64,000 bases of DNA, taken from Sphaerisporangium flaviroseum. GTDB taxonomy: Bacteria; Actinomycetota; Actinomycetes; Streptosporangiales; Streptosporangiaceae. Below are positions 52,762 through 60,881 of the stretch, one piece after another; position 1 is the first letter of the stretch, and the number at the start of each line of letters is the position of its first letter. The stretch lies in NCBI RefSeq assembly GCF_039537005.1, contig NZ_BAAAZR010000020.1, forward strand, positions 186,001 through 250,000, written 5' to 3'. The notes beneath the pieces were generated by a model. That model saw only the letters and a program-made list of their open reading frames with translations. It did no database searches and was not told where the DNA came from. The translations under genes were made by a program, and so were the position numbers.

Positions 52762-53523
52762 TCAGGCGGTGGGCGAGTGCGCCGGTGCGCGGTACGGATC
52801 GAGGACGCGCTCGGCAAGGACGCCGAACAGCAGCCCGAGACCGGTCCACAGGACGGTTTGGACGCCGAGGGAGGCGAGCCGGAACCGCCACAGCAGCACG
52901 GCCGGGAAGTCCGGGGGCACCTCGTCGATCGCGGGCATCAGCACGCACACGACGGTCACGGCGGCGAGGAACGCCAGGAGGCCGAGCGACACCGCGTTCC
53001 AGGTGCCGTACCGGGGAGCGAGCCTGCGGCCGATGTGGAGTGCCGCGACCGCCAGAAGTATCGAAATCAGCACCAGCGCGAAGTAGACGACCGTCCGCCG
53101 ACCGATGGTGGCGGGATCGCCCACCGCAGGCGGGTTGGGCGGATACTTCAGGAACGGCACCAGTTCCACCGTGACGAACGCGCCTAATGCGATCACGGCC
53201 GCGGTGGCCCTGGCCCCCAGCGCGCCGAGCCGCCCGTAAGCGAAGGCGAACACGAGCGCGAAGACGCCGCCGATCGCGACGCCGTAGACGCCGACCGCCG
53301 TGGCGAGGCCCAGAGTGGACTGCACCCCCCGGCTGACCGGCTCAGGCTCCGGCGAGGCCACGGCGTGTGCCGGGTCGATCCCATGGGCGGCGTGCCCGAG
53401 GCGCTCCTCCAGAGCGATGGCCGCTCCGACCTGGGGCTCGCCGAAGATCCAGGCGAACACCAGGGCCAGAGCGGCGGCGACCAGGCCCGCGAGCATGCCG
53501 CGGACCAGCAGGTTTCTCACCAT
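52762..53523 (-). CDS. cbtA: Cobalt transporter subunit CbtA
   Basis: A 253-residue integral membrane protein with five to six predicted helices, matching CbtA: it starts NLLVRGMLAGLVAAALALVFAWIFGEP, has VELVPFLKYPPNPPAVGDPATI in a conserved loop near 120-141, and ends with a helix before HSPTA. CbtA and CbtB are predicted B12-regulated cobalt importers. It is 18 bases after cbtB. Confidence 0.9.
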   Translation of the reverse strand: MVRNLLVRGMLAGLVAAALALVFAWIFGEPQVGAAIALEERLGHAAHGIDPAHAVASPEPEPVSRGVQSTLGLATAVGVYGVAIGGVFALVFAFAYGRLGALGARATAAVIALGAFVTVELVPFLKYPPNPPAVGDPATIGRRTVVYFALVLISILLAVAALHIGRRLAPRYGTWNAVSLGLLAFLAAVTVVCVLMPAIDEVPPDFPAVLLWRFRLASLGVQTVLWTGLGLLFGVLAERVLDPYRAPAHSPTA

Positions 53524-53541
53524 GCTGTTGCAGACCCCGCG

Positions 53542-53754
53542 TCAGTGGCAGGGAAAGCCGAGCAGGTGACGTCCGTCGTGCACGAACTCGTGCACGTGGT
53601 TCCCGGAGATCAGAGAGGTGGCCCCCTGTTCCGCGCCGACGAAGTAGAGCAGGAAGAGGGCGAGGACACCGGTGAAAACGGCCCACGGCAGCAGTTCGCG
53701 AACGGGAATGCCGATGGGAGCGGGCTGGGAATGGGGAACGACGGCTCGAGCCAT
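53542..53754 (-). CDS. cbtB: Cobalt transporter subunit CbtB
   Basis: A 70-residue protein with one transmembrane helix (LLPWAVFTGVLALFLLYFVG) and a His-rich C-terminus (HVHEFVHDGRHLLGFPCH), the CbtB metal-binding signature. ATG at 53754 follows AGGAGG at close spacing. It is the first gene after the second cobalamin riboswitch and opens the long cobalamin operon. Confidence 0.92.
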   Translation of the reverse strand: MARAVVPHSQPAPIGIPVRELLPWAVFTGVLALFLLYFVGAEQGATSLISGNHVHEFVHDGRHLLGFPCH

Positions 53755-53794
53755 GAAAGCCTCCTGGGGATCACGCGTCCCATGCGGGGTGGCG

Positions 53795-53885
53795 GTGACG
53801 ACGGAGGGTCTGACTCCCGGTCCCGAAGGTCCGGTCACAGTGGCGCGGCCGTGCCAGAGTCTCGCTGGCTTCCCCACACCGTCAA
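53795..53885 (-). ncRNA. Cobalamin riboswitch upstream of cbtBA-cob operon
   Basis: Minus-strand order of elements: GGGAAGCCAGCGAGACTCTGG, then CACGGCCGCGCCACTGTGACCGG, a short hairpin, and GGGAGTCAGACC. This matches the core of the cobalamin aptamer in a compact form, lacking the long peripheral domain seen in the cobN copy. It ends about 40 bases before cbtB. B12 should repress import and synthesis together. Confidence 0.85.
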
Positions 53886-53977
53886 CAATGTCGCTTGGAC
53901 GTTACGGTGCCGACCGCGGGTGAGTCAATGAGGCAAACGGCGACAATCGCTCCGCTTACCCCATAGAGGGGATATAC

Positions 53978-54559
53978 GTGACCGACCGAATTACCCTGAT
54001 TTGTCATGGCTTTACGGCGGCCCTTCAGCGGGTCGCGTTCCCTCTCGACGAGGGCCTCAACGAACGAGGGCTGCGCCAGGTCGCCGCCTCCGCCCATCTT
54101 TTCGCCCCGATGGAGGGGACCACAGGTACGCGTGCCTTGTGCGGGCCGTCCTCACGCTGCCGCCAGACCGCCGCGGGGCTGGGCCTCACCGCCGTGGCCG
54201 ACGAAGGCCTGCGCGACTGGGACGCGGGCCATTGGGCGGGCCGTACCCTGGCCGACGTGCAGGAGGAGGACCCCGCGGGCGTACGGGCATGGCTCACCGA
54301 CCCCGCCGCCGTCCCCCATGGCGGCGAGTCGCTGCTCACCCTGGTCGACCGGGTCGCCGCGTGGCTGGAGGCACGGCAGGACCCGCAGGGCGGGAGGGTG
54401 GTGGCGGTCACCCATCCCGCCGTGATGAGGGCCGCCGTCGTCCACGTTCTCGGCACGCCCCTGGAGGCGTTCTGGAGGATCGACGTGGAGCCTCTCTCGC
54501 ACGTCCGGCTCACCGGCCGCGGCGGCCACCTGCGGATCCGCTTCTCGCACTCCCCCTGA
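53978..54559 (+). CDS. Histidine phosphatase-family protein with altered RHG motif
   Basis: A 193-residue protein of the phosphoglycerate mutase-like fold. The catalytic motif normally RHG reads CHG (LICHGFT, residues 8-14). The later catalytic His is in VAVTHPAVMRAAVVH, and an acidic residue is in PHGGESLLTLVDRVAAWL. It is divergent from cbtB, so it may relate to CobC (alpha-ribazole phosphatase), but the altered motif makes activity uncertain. GTG start at 53978 follows GAGGGG. Confidence 0.75.
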   Translation: MTDRITLICHGFTAALQRVAFPLDEGLNERGLRQVAASAHLFAPMEGTTGTRALCGPSSRCRQTAAGLGLTAVADEGLRDWDAGHWAGRTLADVQEEDPAGVRAWLTDPAAVPHGGESLLTLVDRVAAWLEARQDPQGGRVVAVTHPAVMRAAVVHVLGTPLEAFWRIDVEPLSHVRLTGRGGHLRIRFSHSP

Positions 54560-54578
54560 GTCACGAGGAACGACGGCG

Positions 54579-55661
54579 TCAGGTGTCGAAGTCGACGGTG
54601 ACCCTCTCGGAGACCGGCAGCGACTGGCAGGTCAGCACGTACCCCGCCTTCACCTCGGCCGGTTCCAGCGCGAAGTTGCGCCGCATCTCCACCTCGCCCT
54701 CGACCACGCGCGCGCGGCACGTGCCGCACACCCCGCCCTTGCAGGCGAACGGAAGGTCGGGCCGTACCCGCTGCGCCCCCTCCAGGATGGTGACGTCACG
54801 GGGAAGCGGCGTCGAGGTGGCCCGCCCGTCGAGGACCACCGTGACCTCGGCGGCGGTCTCCCCCGGGCCTTCGGCACGGCGCACGGGTGCCGGTGGCGGC
54901 TCGTCCACGTAGAACAGCTCGTTGTGGACGCGCTCCCCTGGCACGCCCAGCTCCGCGAGCACCTGCCGCGCCTCGACCACCATCCGGTAGGGCCCGCACA
55001 GCCACCAGTGACCGACATCGGATGGAATGGTCAGCGCGGGGAGCAGGGTACGGAGCTTGGCGGCATCGAGGCGGCCGGTGAACAGCTCCGGCTCCCGTGG
55101 CTCCCTGGACAGCACGTGGACCAGCTCGACGCGGGCGGGAGCGGTGTCCTTCAGATCGGCCAGTTCCTCGGCGAACATCACGGTCCGCGTGGTGCGGTTG
55201 CCGTAGAACAGCGTCACCGTGCTGCCGGGCGTCTCCAGAGCCGAGGAGGCGATCGACAGCACCGGCGTGATGCCCGACCCGGCCGCCACGAACACGTGAT
55301 GGGCCGGCCGGGAGAGGTCGGCGGTGAAACCGCCGGTGGGCGGCTGCACCTCCACACGGTCTCCGGGCCTCAGGTGGTGGACCAGCCACGTTGAGAACAG
55401 GCCGCCGGGGATCTCACGGACGCCGATGCGCAAAGGAGCGCCTGCCGGAGCGCAGATCGAATAGGACCGCCGCTCGTCGCGGCCGTCCATGATCGCGCGG
55501 AGCGTGAGCGACTGGCCGGGCTCGAAGGCGAAGTCCTCCGCCAGCTCATCGGGCACGTCGAAGGTGATCGCGGCGGCATCCTCGCACAGCCGGTCGACCC
55601 GCGCCACGCGCAACGTGGCGAACCCGGCCCGGCGCCGCGTACGCACCCCGGCCGGCGTCAT
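54579..55661 (-). CDS. paaE: Phenylacetyl-CoA epoxidase reductase PaaE
   Basis: A 360-residue NAD(P)H reductase feeding electrons to the PaaABC epoxidase. It has an FAD domain (RRSYSICAPAG near 65-75), an NAD domain (GSGITPVLSI near 133), and a C-terminal plant-type 2Fe-2S domain with CKGGVCGTCRA and a fourth Cys in VLTCQS. ATG overlaps the paaD stop by one base (TGATG). Last gene of paaABCDE. Confidence 0.93.
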   Translation of the reverse strand: MTPAGVRTRRRAGFATLRVARVDRLCEDAAAITFDVPDELAEDFAFEPGQSLTLRAIMDGRDERRSYSICAPAGAPLRIGVREIPGGLFSTWLVHHLRPGDRVEVQPPTGGFTADLSRPAHHVFVAAGSGITPVLSIASSALETPGSTVTLFYGNRTTRTVMFAEELADLKDTAPARVELVHVLSREPREPELFTGRLDAAKLRTLLPALTIPSDVGHWWLCGPYRMVVEARQVLAELGVPGERVHNELFYVDEPPPAPVRRAEGPGETAAEVTVVLDGRATSTPLPRDVTILEGAQRVRPDLPFACKGGVCGTCRARVVEGEVEMRRNFALEPAEVKAGYVLTCQSLPVSERVTVDFDT

Positions 55662-56155
55662 CAGATCTCCTTCACGTGCTCGAACGGCTCCCGGCAGGCG
55701 CGGCAGCGCCACAGGGCCTTGCACGCGGTGGCACCGAATCGGGACAGCTCCTCGGTGTCGGCCGAGCCGCAGTGAGGGCAGCTCAGCCGCCTGCGGTTCG
55801 GGCCCAAGGTCACCGGCACCGGCCCGCTCGGCCGTACCGGAGCCGTGCCCGGCGGGGCGATGCCCGCGTCGGCCAGCTTCCGCCTGCCCCGCTCGCTGAT
55901 CCAGTCGGTCGTCCACGCGGGCGACAGCGAGGTGCGGACCTCGACCTCGGCGTATCCGGCCGCGCCCAGAGCACCGCACAGGTCGGCCCGGATGGCCCCC
56001 ATGGCGGGGCATCCGCTGTAGGTCGGAGTGATGGTGACGATCACGCCTCCGTCCGTGGTCTCCTGGACGTCACGAAGGATGCCCAGGTCGGCCAGGGTGA
56101 GCATGGGCAGTTCCGGATCCAGCACGGCCTCGGCGATCTCGCGCGCGGTCACCAT
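55661..56155 (-). CDS. paaD: Phenylacetyl-CoA epoxidase assembly protein PaaD
   Basis: A 164-residue DUF59/MIP18-type protein thought to help iron-cluster assembly in the Paa monooxygenase. It shows VLDPELPMLTLADLGILRDV near 11-30 and PTYSGCPAMGAI near 44-55, and a C-terminal zinc ribbon (CPHCGSADTE...CRACREPF). The start overlaps the paaC stop by seven bases. Confidence 0.93.
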   Translation of the reverse strand: MVTAREIAEAVLDPELPMLTLADLGILRDVQETTDGGVIVTITPTYSGCPAMGAIRADLCGALGAAGYAEVEVRTSLSPAWTTDWISERGRRKLADAGIAPPGTAPVRPSGPVPVTLGPNRRRLSCPHCGSADTEELSRFGATACKALWRCRACREPFEHVKEI

Positions 56156-57435
56156 GGCGCCCCCGGATGGGCACGAGCGACGCTCTGCAACTCGGCCAGC
56201 AACTCGGTCATCGCCCCGGTGTGCACCCCGGCCCGACCTGCCGTCCCGGAAAGCACGGCGTCCCCTGCCAGGTCCGAAGCCTGGGCATCCGGAGTGCTGG
56301 CGTCCGGAGCCAGGATGTCGCGAGGGCCGTCGGCATCGCGGGGAACGTCGGCATCGCGGGGACCCTCGGCATCACGAGGACCCTTGGCATCACGAGGACG
56401 GTCGGCATCACGAGGACCGTCCGCATCGTGAAGACCGTCGGCGTCGCGGTGGCCGTAGGGATCGGCGGCGCCTCCGGGCCTGGTGAGGGTCGCGGCGGAG
56501 AGGACCTGGTCGATTACGGCGTCGAACTCCTCGCGCAGGGCCGCAGGATCGGCGGCGACGCCCGCTTCGGCCAGGCGCCGTTCGGCCTCGTGCGTGCTGA
56601 ACAGCTCCGCCACGAAGGGCCATACGGCCTCCAGCCCTCCGGCCATGCGCTCCCGCGAGTACGGCGTCCCGTCGCCGAGCCGCACGACCCAGCCCGCGGC
56701 GTAGTCGCGGTGGTAGGCGACCTCCTTCACGCCCTTGTCCGCCACCGCCGCCAGCACCGGATCGCGCGACCGGGTCAGCCGGTCGAGCAGTGCGAGCCGC
56801 CAGGTCGCGAAGATCAGCAGGCGGGCCATGTCGTGCGCGAAGTCGCCGTTCTCGACCTCGGCCAGCAGCACGTTGCGGAACTCGGCCGGCTCGCGGAGGA
56901 ACGCCAGCGCGTCCTCGTCCCGGCCGGACCCCTCGGCGGCGCCGGCGCGGGAGAGCAGCAACCGGGCCTGCCCGAGCAGGTCGAGCGCGATGTTGGCCAG
57001 CGCGACCTCCTCCTCCAGCTCCGGCGCGCTCGTGCACCACTGCTGCAGGCGGTGGGACATGATCAGCGCGTCGTCGCCCAGCATCAGGCAGTAGGCCGCG
57101 AGATCGGCCGGGTCCACCCCTTCGGGCACCCGCGTGTCCACCCCGGCCAGCGGATCGGCGAATCCGGTGCCGTAGGCCCAGCGGGGATCGTCCCCCTCGT
57201 TGAGCGCTTCGTAGGCGTTCCCCGACGACGGGTCGTAGGCGTCACCCGCGAGCGGATCGTGGCCGTCGCCCGCGAACGACACGTAGGCATCACCCTGCGA
57301 CGGGTCGTAGACGTCACTCCGCGGCAGGTCGTGATCGCTTGCCGAGGAGACGTAGGAGTCGCCCTGGGACGCGTCGTAGGGATCAGCCGGGGACAGGTCA
57401 TCCGAGAACGGGTCATGGGCCTTGCCGGAGGACAT
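56149..57435 (-). CDS. paaC: Phenylacetyl-CoA epoxidase subunit PaaC with repeat insertions
   Basis: Ferritin-like structural partner of PaaA. The core (about 95-317 and 395-428) has YCLMLGDDALIMSHRLQQWCTSAPELEEEVALANIALDLLGQAR and GVKEVAYHRDYAAGWVVRLGDGT, typical of PaaC. At 428 residues it is far longer than the usual 250-280: about 90 acidic residues of DPYDASQGDSYVS-like repeats precede the core, and about 60 residues of GPRDAD repeats lie near 320-380 before the last helix. ATG at 57435 follows GTGAGG. Confidence 0.92.
   Translation of the reverse strand: MSSGKAHDPFSDDLSPADPYDASQGDSYVSSASDHDLPRSDVYDPSQGDAYVSFAGDGHDPLAGDAYDPSSGNAYEALNEGDDPRWAYGTGFADPLAGVDTRVPEGVDPADLAAYCLMLGDDALIMSHRLQQWCTSAPELEEEVALANIALDLLGQARLLLSRAGAAEGSGRDEDALAFLREPAEFRNVLLAEVENGDFAHDMARLLIFATWRLALLDRLTRSRDPVLAAVADKGVKEVAYHRDYAAGWVVRLGDGTPYSRERMAGGLEAVWPFVAELFSTHEAERRLAEAGVAADPAALREEFDAVIDQVLSAATLTRPGGAADPYGHRDADGLHDADGPRDADRPRDAKGPRDAEGPRDADVPRDADGPRDILAPDASTPDAQASDLAGDAVLSGTAGRAGVHTGAMTELLAELQSVARAHPGAPW
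56318..56465. repeat. 18-bp tandem repeats in paaC
   Basis: About eight copies of an 18-bp unit encode GPRDAD, RPRDAK, GPRDAE, VPRDAD and similar hexapeptides, shortly before the C-terminal helix of PaaC. Confidence 0.9.
57150..57420. repeat. About 72-bp repeats at the paaC 5' end
   Basis: A motif GACGGGTCGTAG (plus strand) recurs at 57227 and 57299, and in changed form at 57368, marking units of about 69-72 bp. They encode acidic GDAYDPSSG / SDVYDPSQG segments forming an extra N-terminal tail on PaaC. Confidence 0.8.
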
Positions 57436-57442
57436 GGTCGCC

Positions 57443-57724
57443 TCACATGTGCGGAACGTCGTCGGGGATCGCGTAGAAGGTCGGATGCCGGTAGACCTTG
57501 TCGCCGCTGGGCGCGAAGAACGGATCCTTCTCATCTGGGCTGGCGGCCGCGATGTGGTCCGACCGCACCGCCCAGATGCTCACGCCCTCGTTGCGACGGG
57601 TGTAGAGATCGCGCGCGTGCCGCAGCGCCGTCTCGTCGTCGGCGGCGTGGAGGGATCCGACGTGCACGTGGTTGAGCCCTCGCTTGCTCCGGACGAACAC
57701 CTCGTACAGCGGCCACTCGCTCAT
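57443..57724 (-). CDS. paaB: Phenylacetyl-CoA epoxidase subunit PaaB
   Basis: A 93-residue subunit linking the PaaAC dimers. It starts WPLYEVFVRSKRGLNHVHVGSLHA and has ALRHARDLYTRRNEGVSIWAV, both diagnostic. ATG overlaps the paaA stop (ATGA). Confidence 0.95.
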   Translation of the reverse strand: MSEWPLYEVFVRSKRGLNHVHVGSLHAADDETALRHARDLYTRRNEGVSIWAVRSDHIAAASPDEKDPFFAPSGDKVYRHPTFYAIPDDVPHM

Positions 57725-58710
57725 GCCACCACCCCCCGCCCGGCGCCCTCGCTCGCGGGCGCCGTCTCGTGAGCGTGCGCCGTCTCGTGAGCGTGCGCCG
57801 TCTTGCGGGCGTGCGCGGTGGCCGCCTCGCGGACCCAGGCGCCGTTCTCGTGTGCGGCACGCCGGACGGCCAGCCGCCGGGCGTTGCAGGGCCCGTCCCC
57901 GCTGATCACCCGCTTGAGCTCCGACCAGTCGATCGCCCCGAAGTCGTGCTGGCCCCGTTCGGGGTTCCAGCGGAGGTCGGGGTCCGGGAGCGTCACGCCG
58001 AGCGCCTCGGCCTGGGGCACGGTCATGTCGACGAACCGCTGCCGTAGCTCGTCGTTGGTGTGCCGTTTGATCTTCCACGCCATCGACCTGGCGGTGTTCG
58101 GCGAGGCGTCGTCGGGCGGGCCGAACATCATGAGCGAGGGCCACCACCAGCGGTTCACCGCGTCCTGAACCATCGCCCGCTGGGCCTCGGTGCCCCTCAT
58201 CATCGTCATCAGCAGCTCGTACCCCTGCCGCTGATGGAACGATTCCTCCTTGCAGATGCGGATCATCGCCCGCGCGTACGGCCCGTACGAGCTACGGCAG
58301 AGCGGCACCTGGTTGCAGATGGCGGCCCCGTCGACCAGCCAGCCGATCACCCCGACGTCCGCGTAGCCCAGCGTCGGGTAGTTGAAGATCGACGAGTACT
58401 TCTGCCGCCCCTCGATGAGCATCGCGGTCAGCTCGGCACGGTCGGCGCCCAGCGTCTCGGCGGCCGAGTAGAGGTAGAGCCCGTGCCCGGCCTCGTCCTG
58501 AACCTTGGCGAGCAGGATCGCCTTGCGGCGCAGCGACGGGGCACGGGTGATCCACTCGCCCTCGGGCTGCATCCCGATGATCTCCGAGTGCGCGTGCTGG
58601 GCGATCTGCCGCACCATGGTCGCGCGGTAGCCATCGGGCATCCAGTCGCGCGGCTCGACGCGCCGGTCCTTCTCGATCGTGTGGTTGAAGTGCTCTTCGA
58701 GGTCAGCCAT
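57721..58710 (-). CDS. paaA: Phenylacetyl-CoA epoxidase catalytic subunit PaaA
   Basis: Diiron monooxygenase (329 residues) that epoxidises the ring of phenylacetyl-CoA. Iron-ligand regions are visible: HAHSEIIGMQPEGEW near 40-53, KVQDEAGHGLYLY near 69-81 and ICKEESFHQRQGYELL near 150-165. The C-terminus carries a short His/Ala repeat (AHAHETAHAHET) from an 18-bp tandem repeat. First gene of the paaABCDE operon, with an ACCGAACATTCGGT palindrome in its promoter. Confidence 0.95.
   Translation of the reverse strand: MADLEEHFNHTIEKDRRVEPRDWMPDGYRATMVRQIAQHAHSEIIGMQPEGEWITRAPSLRRKAILLAKVQDEAGHGLYLYSAAETLGADRAELTAMLIEGRQKYSSIFNYPTLGYADVGVIGWLVDGAAICNQVPLCRSSYGPYARAMIRICKEESFHQRQGYELLMTMMRGTEAQRAMVQDAVNRWWWPSLMMFGPPDDASPNTARSMAWKIKRHTNDELRQRFVDMTVPQAEALGVTLPDPDLRWNPERGQHDFGAIDWSELKRVISGDGPCNARRLAVRRAAHENGAWVREAATAHARKTAHAHETAHAHETAPASEGAGRGVVA
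57762..57815. repeat. 18-bp tandem repeat at the paaA 3' end
   Basis: The unit CCGTCTCGTGAGCGTGCG starts at 57762, 57780 and (with changes) 57798. It encodes TAHAHE repeats in the C-terminal tail of PaaA, outside the conserved fold. Confidence 0.9.
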
Positions 58711-58726
58711 ACACCGCCACCCCTTT

Positions 58727-58740
58727 ACCGAACATTCGGT
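58727..58740. promoter_or_regulatory. Palindromic operator before paaA
   Basis: ACCGAACATTCGGT has perfect 6-bp arms, and is followed by CAGT. It starts 17 bases before the paaA ATG. TetR-type PaaR regulators bind ACCG...CGGT palindromes in paa promoters; the same motif recurs before paaK. Confidence 0.7.
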
Positions 58741-58806
58741 CAGTTATTAGTCTGGCCCAGCGACCGGCCCTGCGCAAGCCCGTACGCCCGCGCCGGGCCG
58801 CCCAGG

Positions 58807-60840
58807 TCAGGTGTCGCGCTTGGCCACCAGCGTCAGCACGTCGTACCTCGCCACCGAGGACCCGTCCTGCTTGGTCACGTCGGCGTCCCAGCGGACCTCT
58901 CCGTAGGCCGCGCCCTCGCGGGGGTCGATGTGCTTGGCGGTCAGCGTGACGGTCAGCTCGTCACCGGGGTACACGGGGGTGAGGAACCGCAGGTTCTCCA
59001 GGCCGTAGTTGGCCAGTACCGGCCCCGGGTCGGGATCGACGAACAGCCCCGCCGCCAGAGAGACGATCAGGTAGCCGTGGGCGACCCTTCCGTCGAAGAA
59101 CGGGTTGGCCCTGGCCGCCTCCTCGTCCATGTGCGCGTAGAAGGTGTCGCCGGTGAACTCGGCGAAGTGCTCGATGTCGTCGAGGCCGACCCGGCGCGGA
59201 CCGGCGATCACCGTGTCCCCGGGCCTCAGCTCCTCCAGGTGCTTGCGGAAGGGGTGGACCTCGGTGACGGTGCGCTCGCCGCCGGGCACCCACCGGCCGG
59301 TCACCGCGCCGAGCATCCCGGGGGCGCCCTGCACGGCGGTGCGGTTCATGTGGTGCAGCACCCCGCGGATGCCGCCCATCTCCTCCCCGCCACCGGCCCT
59401 CCCCGGACCTCCGTGGACCAGGACGGGCAGCGGGGAGCCGTGCCCGGTGGACTCCTTGGCGGCCTCCGCGTCCAGGATGAGCAGGCGGCCGTGCCAGGGA
59501 GCCACGCCGAGCACCACCTCCCGGGCGAAGTCCCGGTCGCCGGTCACCACCGACCCCACGAGGCTGCCCTGGCCCCGCGCGGCCAGATCGATCGCCTGCT
59601 CGGCCGAGGTGTACGGCATGAGCACGCTGACCGGGCCGAACGCCTCCACCTCGTGGGGCTCGGGCCGATCGGCATCGTCCACGCGCAGCAGGAGCGGGGA
59701 CATGAACGCCCCGCGCTCGGCGTCGGCGCCGACGACGTCCACCCGTTCCGGATCTCCGTACACCACCGAGCCGGCCGGGATCAAGGCCTTCAGCGCGCGG
59801 CGGACCTCCTCACGCTGGCCGAGGCCGGCGAGCGCGCCCATCCGTACGGCGGGGTCGGCCGGGTTGCCGACCGTGACCTTCGCCAGGCGGGCCACGGCGG
59901 CCTCGGCCACCGCGTCGAGAAGTGCGGAGGGGACGAACGCACGCCGGATGGCCGTGCACTTCTGCCCCGCCTTGACCGTCATCTCGGTCACGAGCTGCTT
60001 GACGTACAGGTCGAACTCCGGGCTGCCGGGAACGGCGTCCGGGCCGAGGATCGAGCAGTTCAGCGAGTCGGCCTCGGCGTTGAACCGCACGGAGCGGGCG
60101 GCGACGACCGGGTGGGTGCGGAGCCGCTGGGCCGTGGACGCCGAGCCGGTGAAGGCCACCAGGTCCTGCTCGGTCAGGTGGTCGAACAGGTCACCCACAC
60201 TCCCGCAGACCAGCTGAAGTGCCCCTTCCGGCAGGATCCCCGACTCGACGATCAGCTCGACCAGCCGCGCGGTGACGTAGGCGGTCTGCCCCGCCGGCTT
60301 GATCAGCGACGGCACGCCGGCCAGGAACGCGGGCGCGAGCTTCTCCAGCGGCCCCCAGACGGGGAAGTTGAAGGCGTTGATCTGCACGGCCACGCCGCGC
60401 AGGGACGTGTAGAGGTGCTGGGCGACGAACGACCCGCCCTTGCCGAGCGGTTCCACGCCGCCGTCGAGGTGGATCGTGTCGTTGGGCAGCTCGCGCCTGC
60501 CCTTGCTGGAGTACGAGAAGAGCACGCCGATGCCGCCGTCGACGTCGAACTTCGAGTCGCCCAGCGTCGCTCCCGTGCGCAGCGACAGCCCGTACAGCTC
60601 CTCGCGGTGCTCGCGGAGGTGGGACGCCAGCGCCTTCAGCAGCGCGGCGCGCTGGTGGAAGGTCAGCTCGCGGAGCACCGGCCCGCCGACGCGGCGGCCG
60701 TACCGCAGCGCGGCCCCGAAGTCGACTCCGGTGGAGGAGAGCCTGGCGACCTCCTCCCCGGTGACCGCGTCGTACAGCGGGGCCCCCTCGTCGTCCGGCA
60801 CGTGCCAGGAACCGGTGACGTAGCTGCTGAGCGGCGCCAT
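58807..60840 (-). CDS. paaZ: Bifunctional oxepin-CoA hydrolase / aldehyde dehydrogenase PaaZ
   Basis: A 677-residue enzyme that opens the oxepin-CoA ring and oxidises the aldehyde. The N-terminal aldehyde dehydrogenase (about 1-520) has the Glu in RFNAEADSLN and the Cys in VKAGQKCTAIRRAFVP. The C-terminal hotdog hydratase (about 535-677) has EHFAEFTGDTFYAHMDEEAA and FFDGRVAHGYLIVSLAAGLFV. ATG at 60840 follows GGGGAGG; the upstream extension is not supported. Confidence 0.95.
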   Translation of the reverse strand: MAPLSSYVTGSWHVPDDEGAPLYDAVTGEEVARLSSTGVDFGAALRYGRRVGGPVLRELTFHQRAALLKALASHLREHREELYGLSLRTGATLGDSKFDVDGGIGVLFSYSSKGRRELPNDTIHLDGGVEPLGKGGSFVAQHLYTSLRGVAVQINAFNFPVWGPLEKLAPAFLAGVPSLIKPAGQTAYVTARLVELIVESGILPEGALQLVCGSVGDLFDHLTEQDLVAFTGSASTAQRLRTHPVVAARSVRFNAEADSLNCSILGPDAVPGSPEFDLYVKQLVTEMTVKAGQKCTAIRRAFVPSALLDAVAEAAVARLAKVTVGNPADPAVRMGALAGLGQREEVRRALKALIPAGSVVYGDPERVDVVGADAERGAFMSPLLLRVDDADRPEPHEVEAFGPVSVLMPYTSAEQAIDLAARGQGSLVGSVVTGDRDFAREVVLGVAPWHGRLLILDAEAAKESTGHGSPLPVLVHGGPGRAGGGEEMGGIRGVLHHMNRTAVQGAPGMLGAVTGRWVPGGERTVTEVHPFRKHLEELRPGDTVIAGPRRVGLDDIEHFAEFTGDTFYAHMDEEAARANPFFDGRVAHGYLIVSLAAGLFVDPDPGPVLANYGLENLRFLTPVYPGDELTVTLTAKHIDPREGAAYGEVRWDADVTKQDGSSVARYDVLTLVAKRDT

Positions 60841-60868
60841 CGCAGACCTCCCCATCGAGGAATAACCA

Positions 60869-60881
60869 ACCGGCCGTTCGT
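60869..60881. promoter_or_regulatory. Imperfect paa operator before paaZ
   Basis: ACCGGCCGTTCGT matches ACCG-N6-CGGT of the other two sites except at the last bases. It starts 29 bases before the paaZ ATG. Confidence 0.45.
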
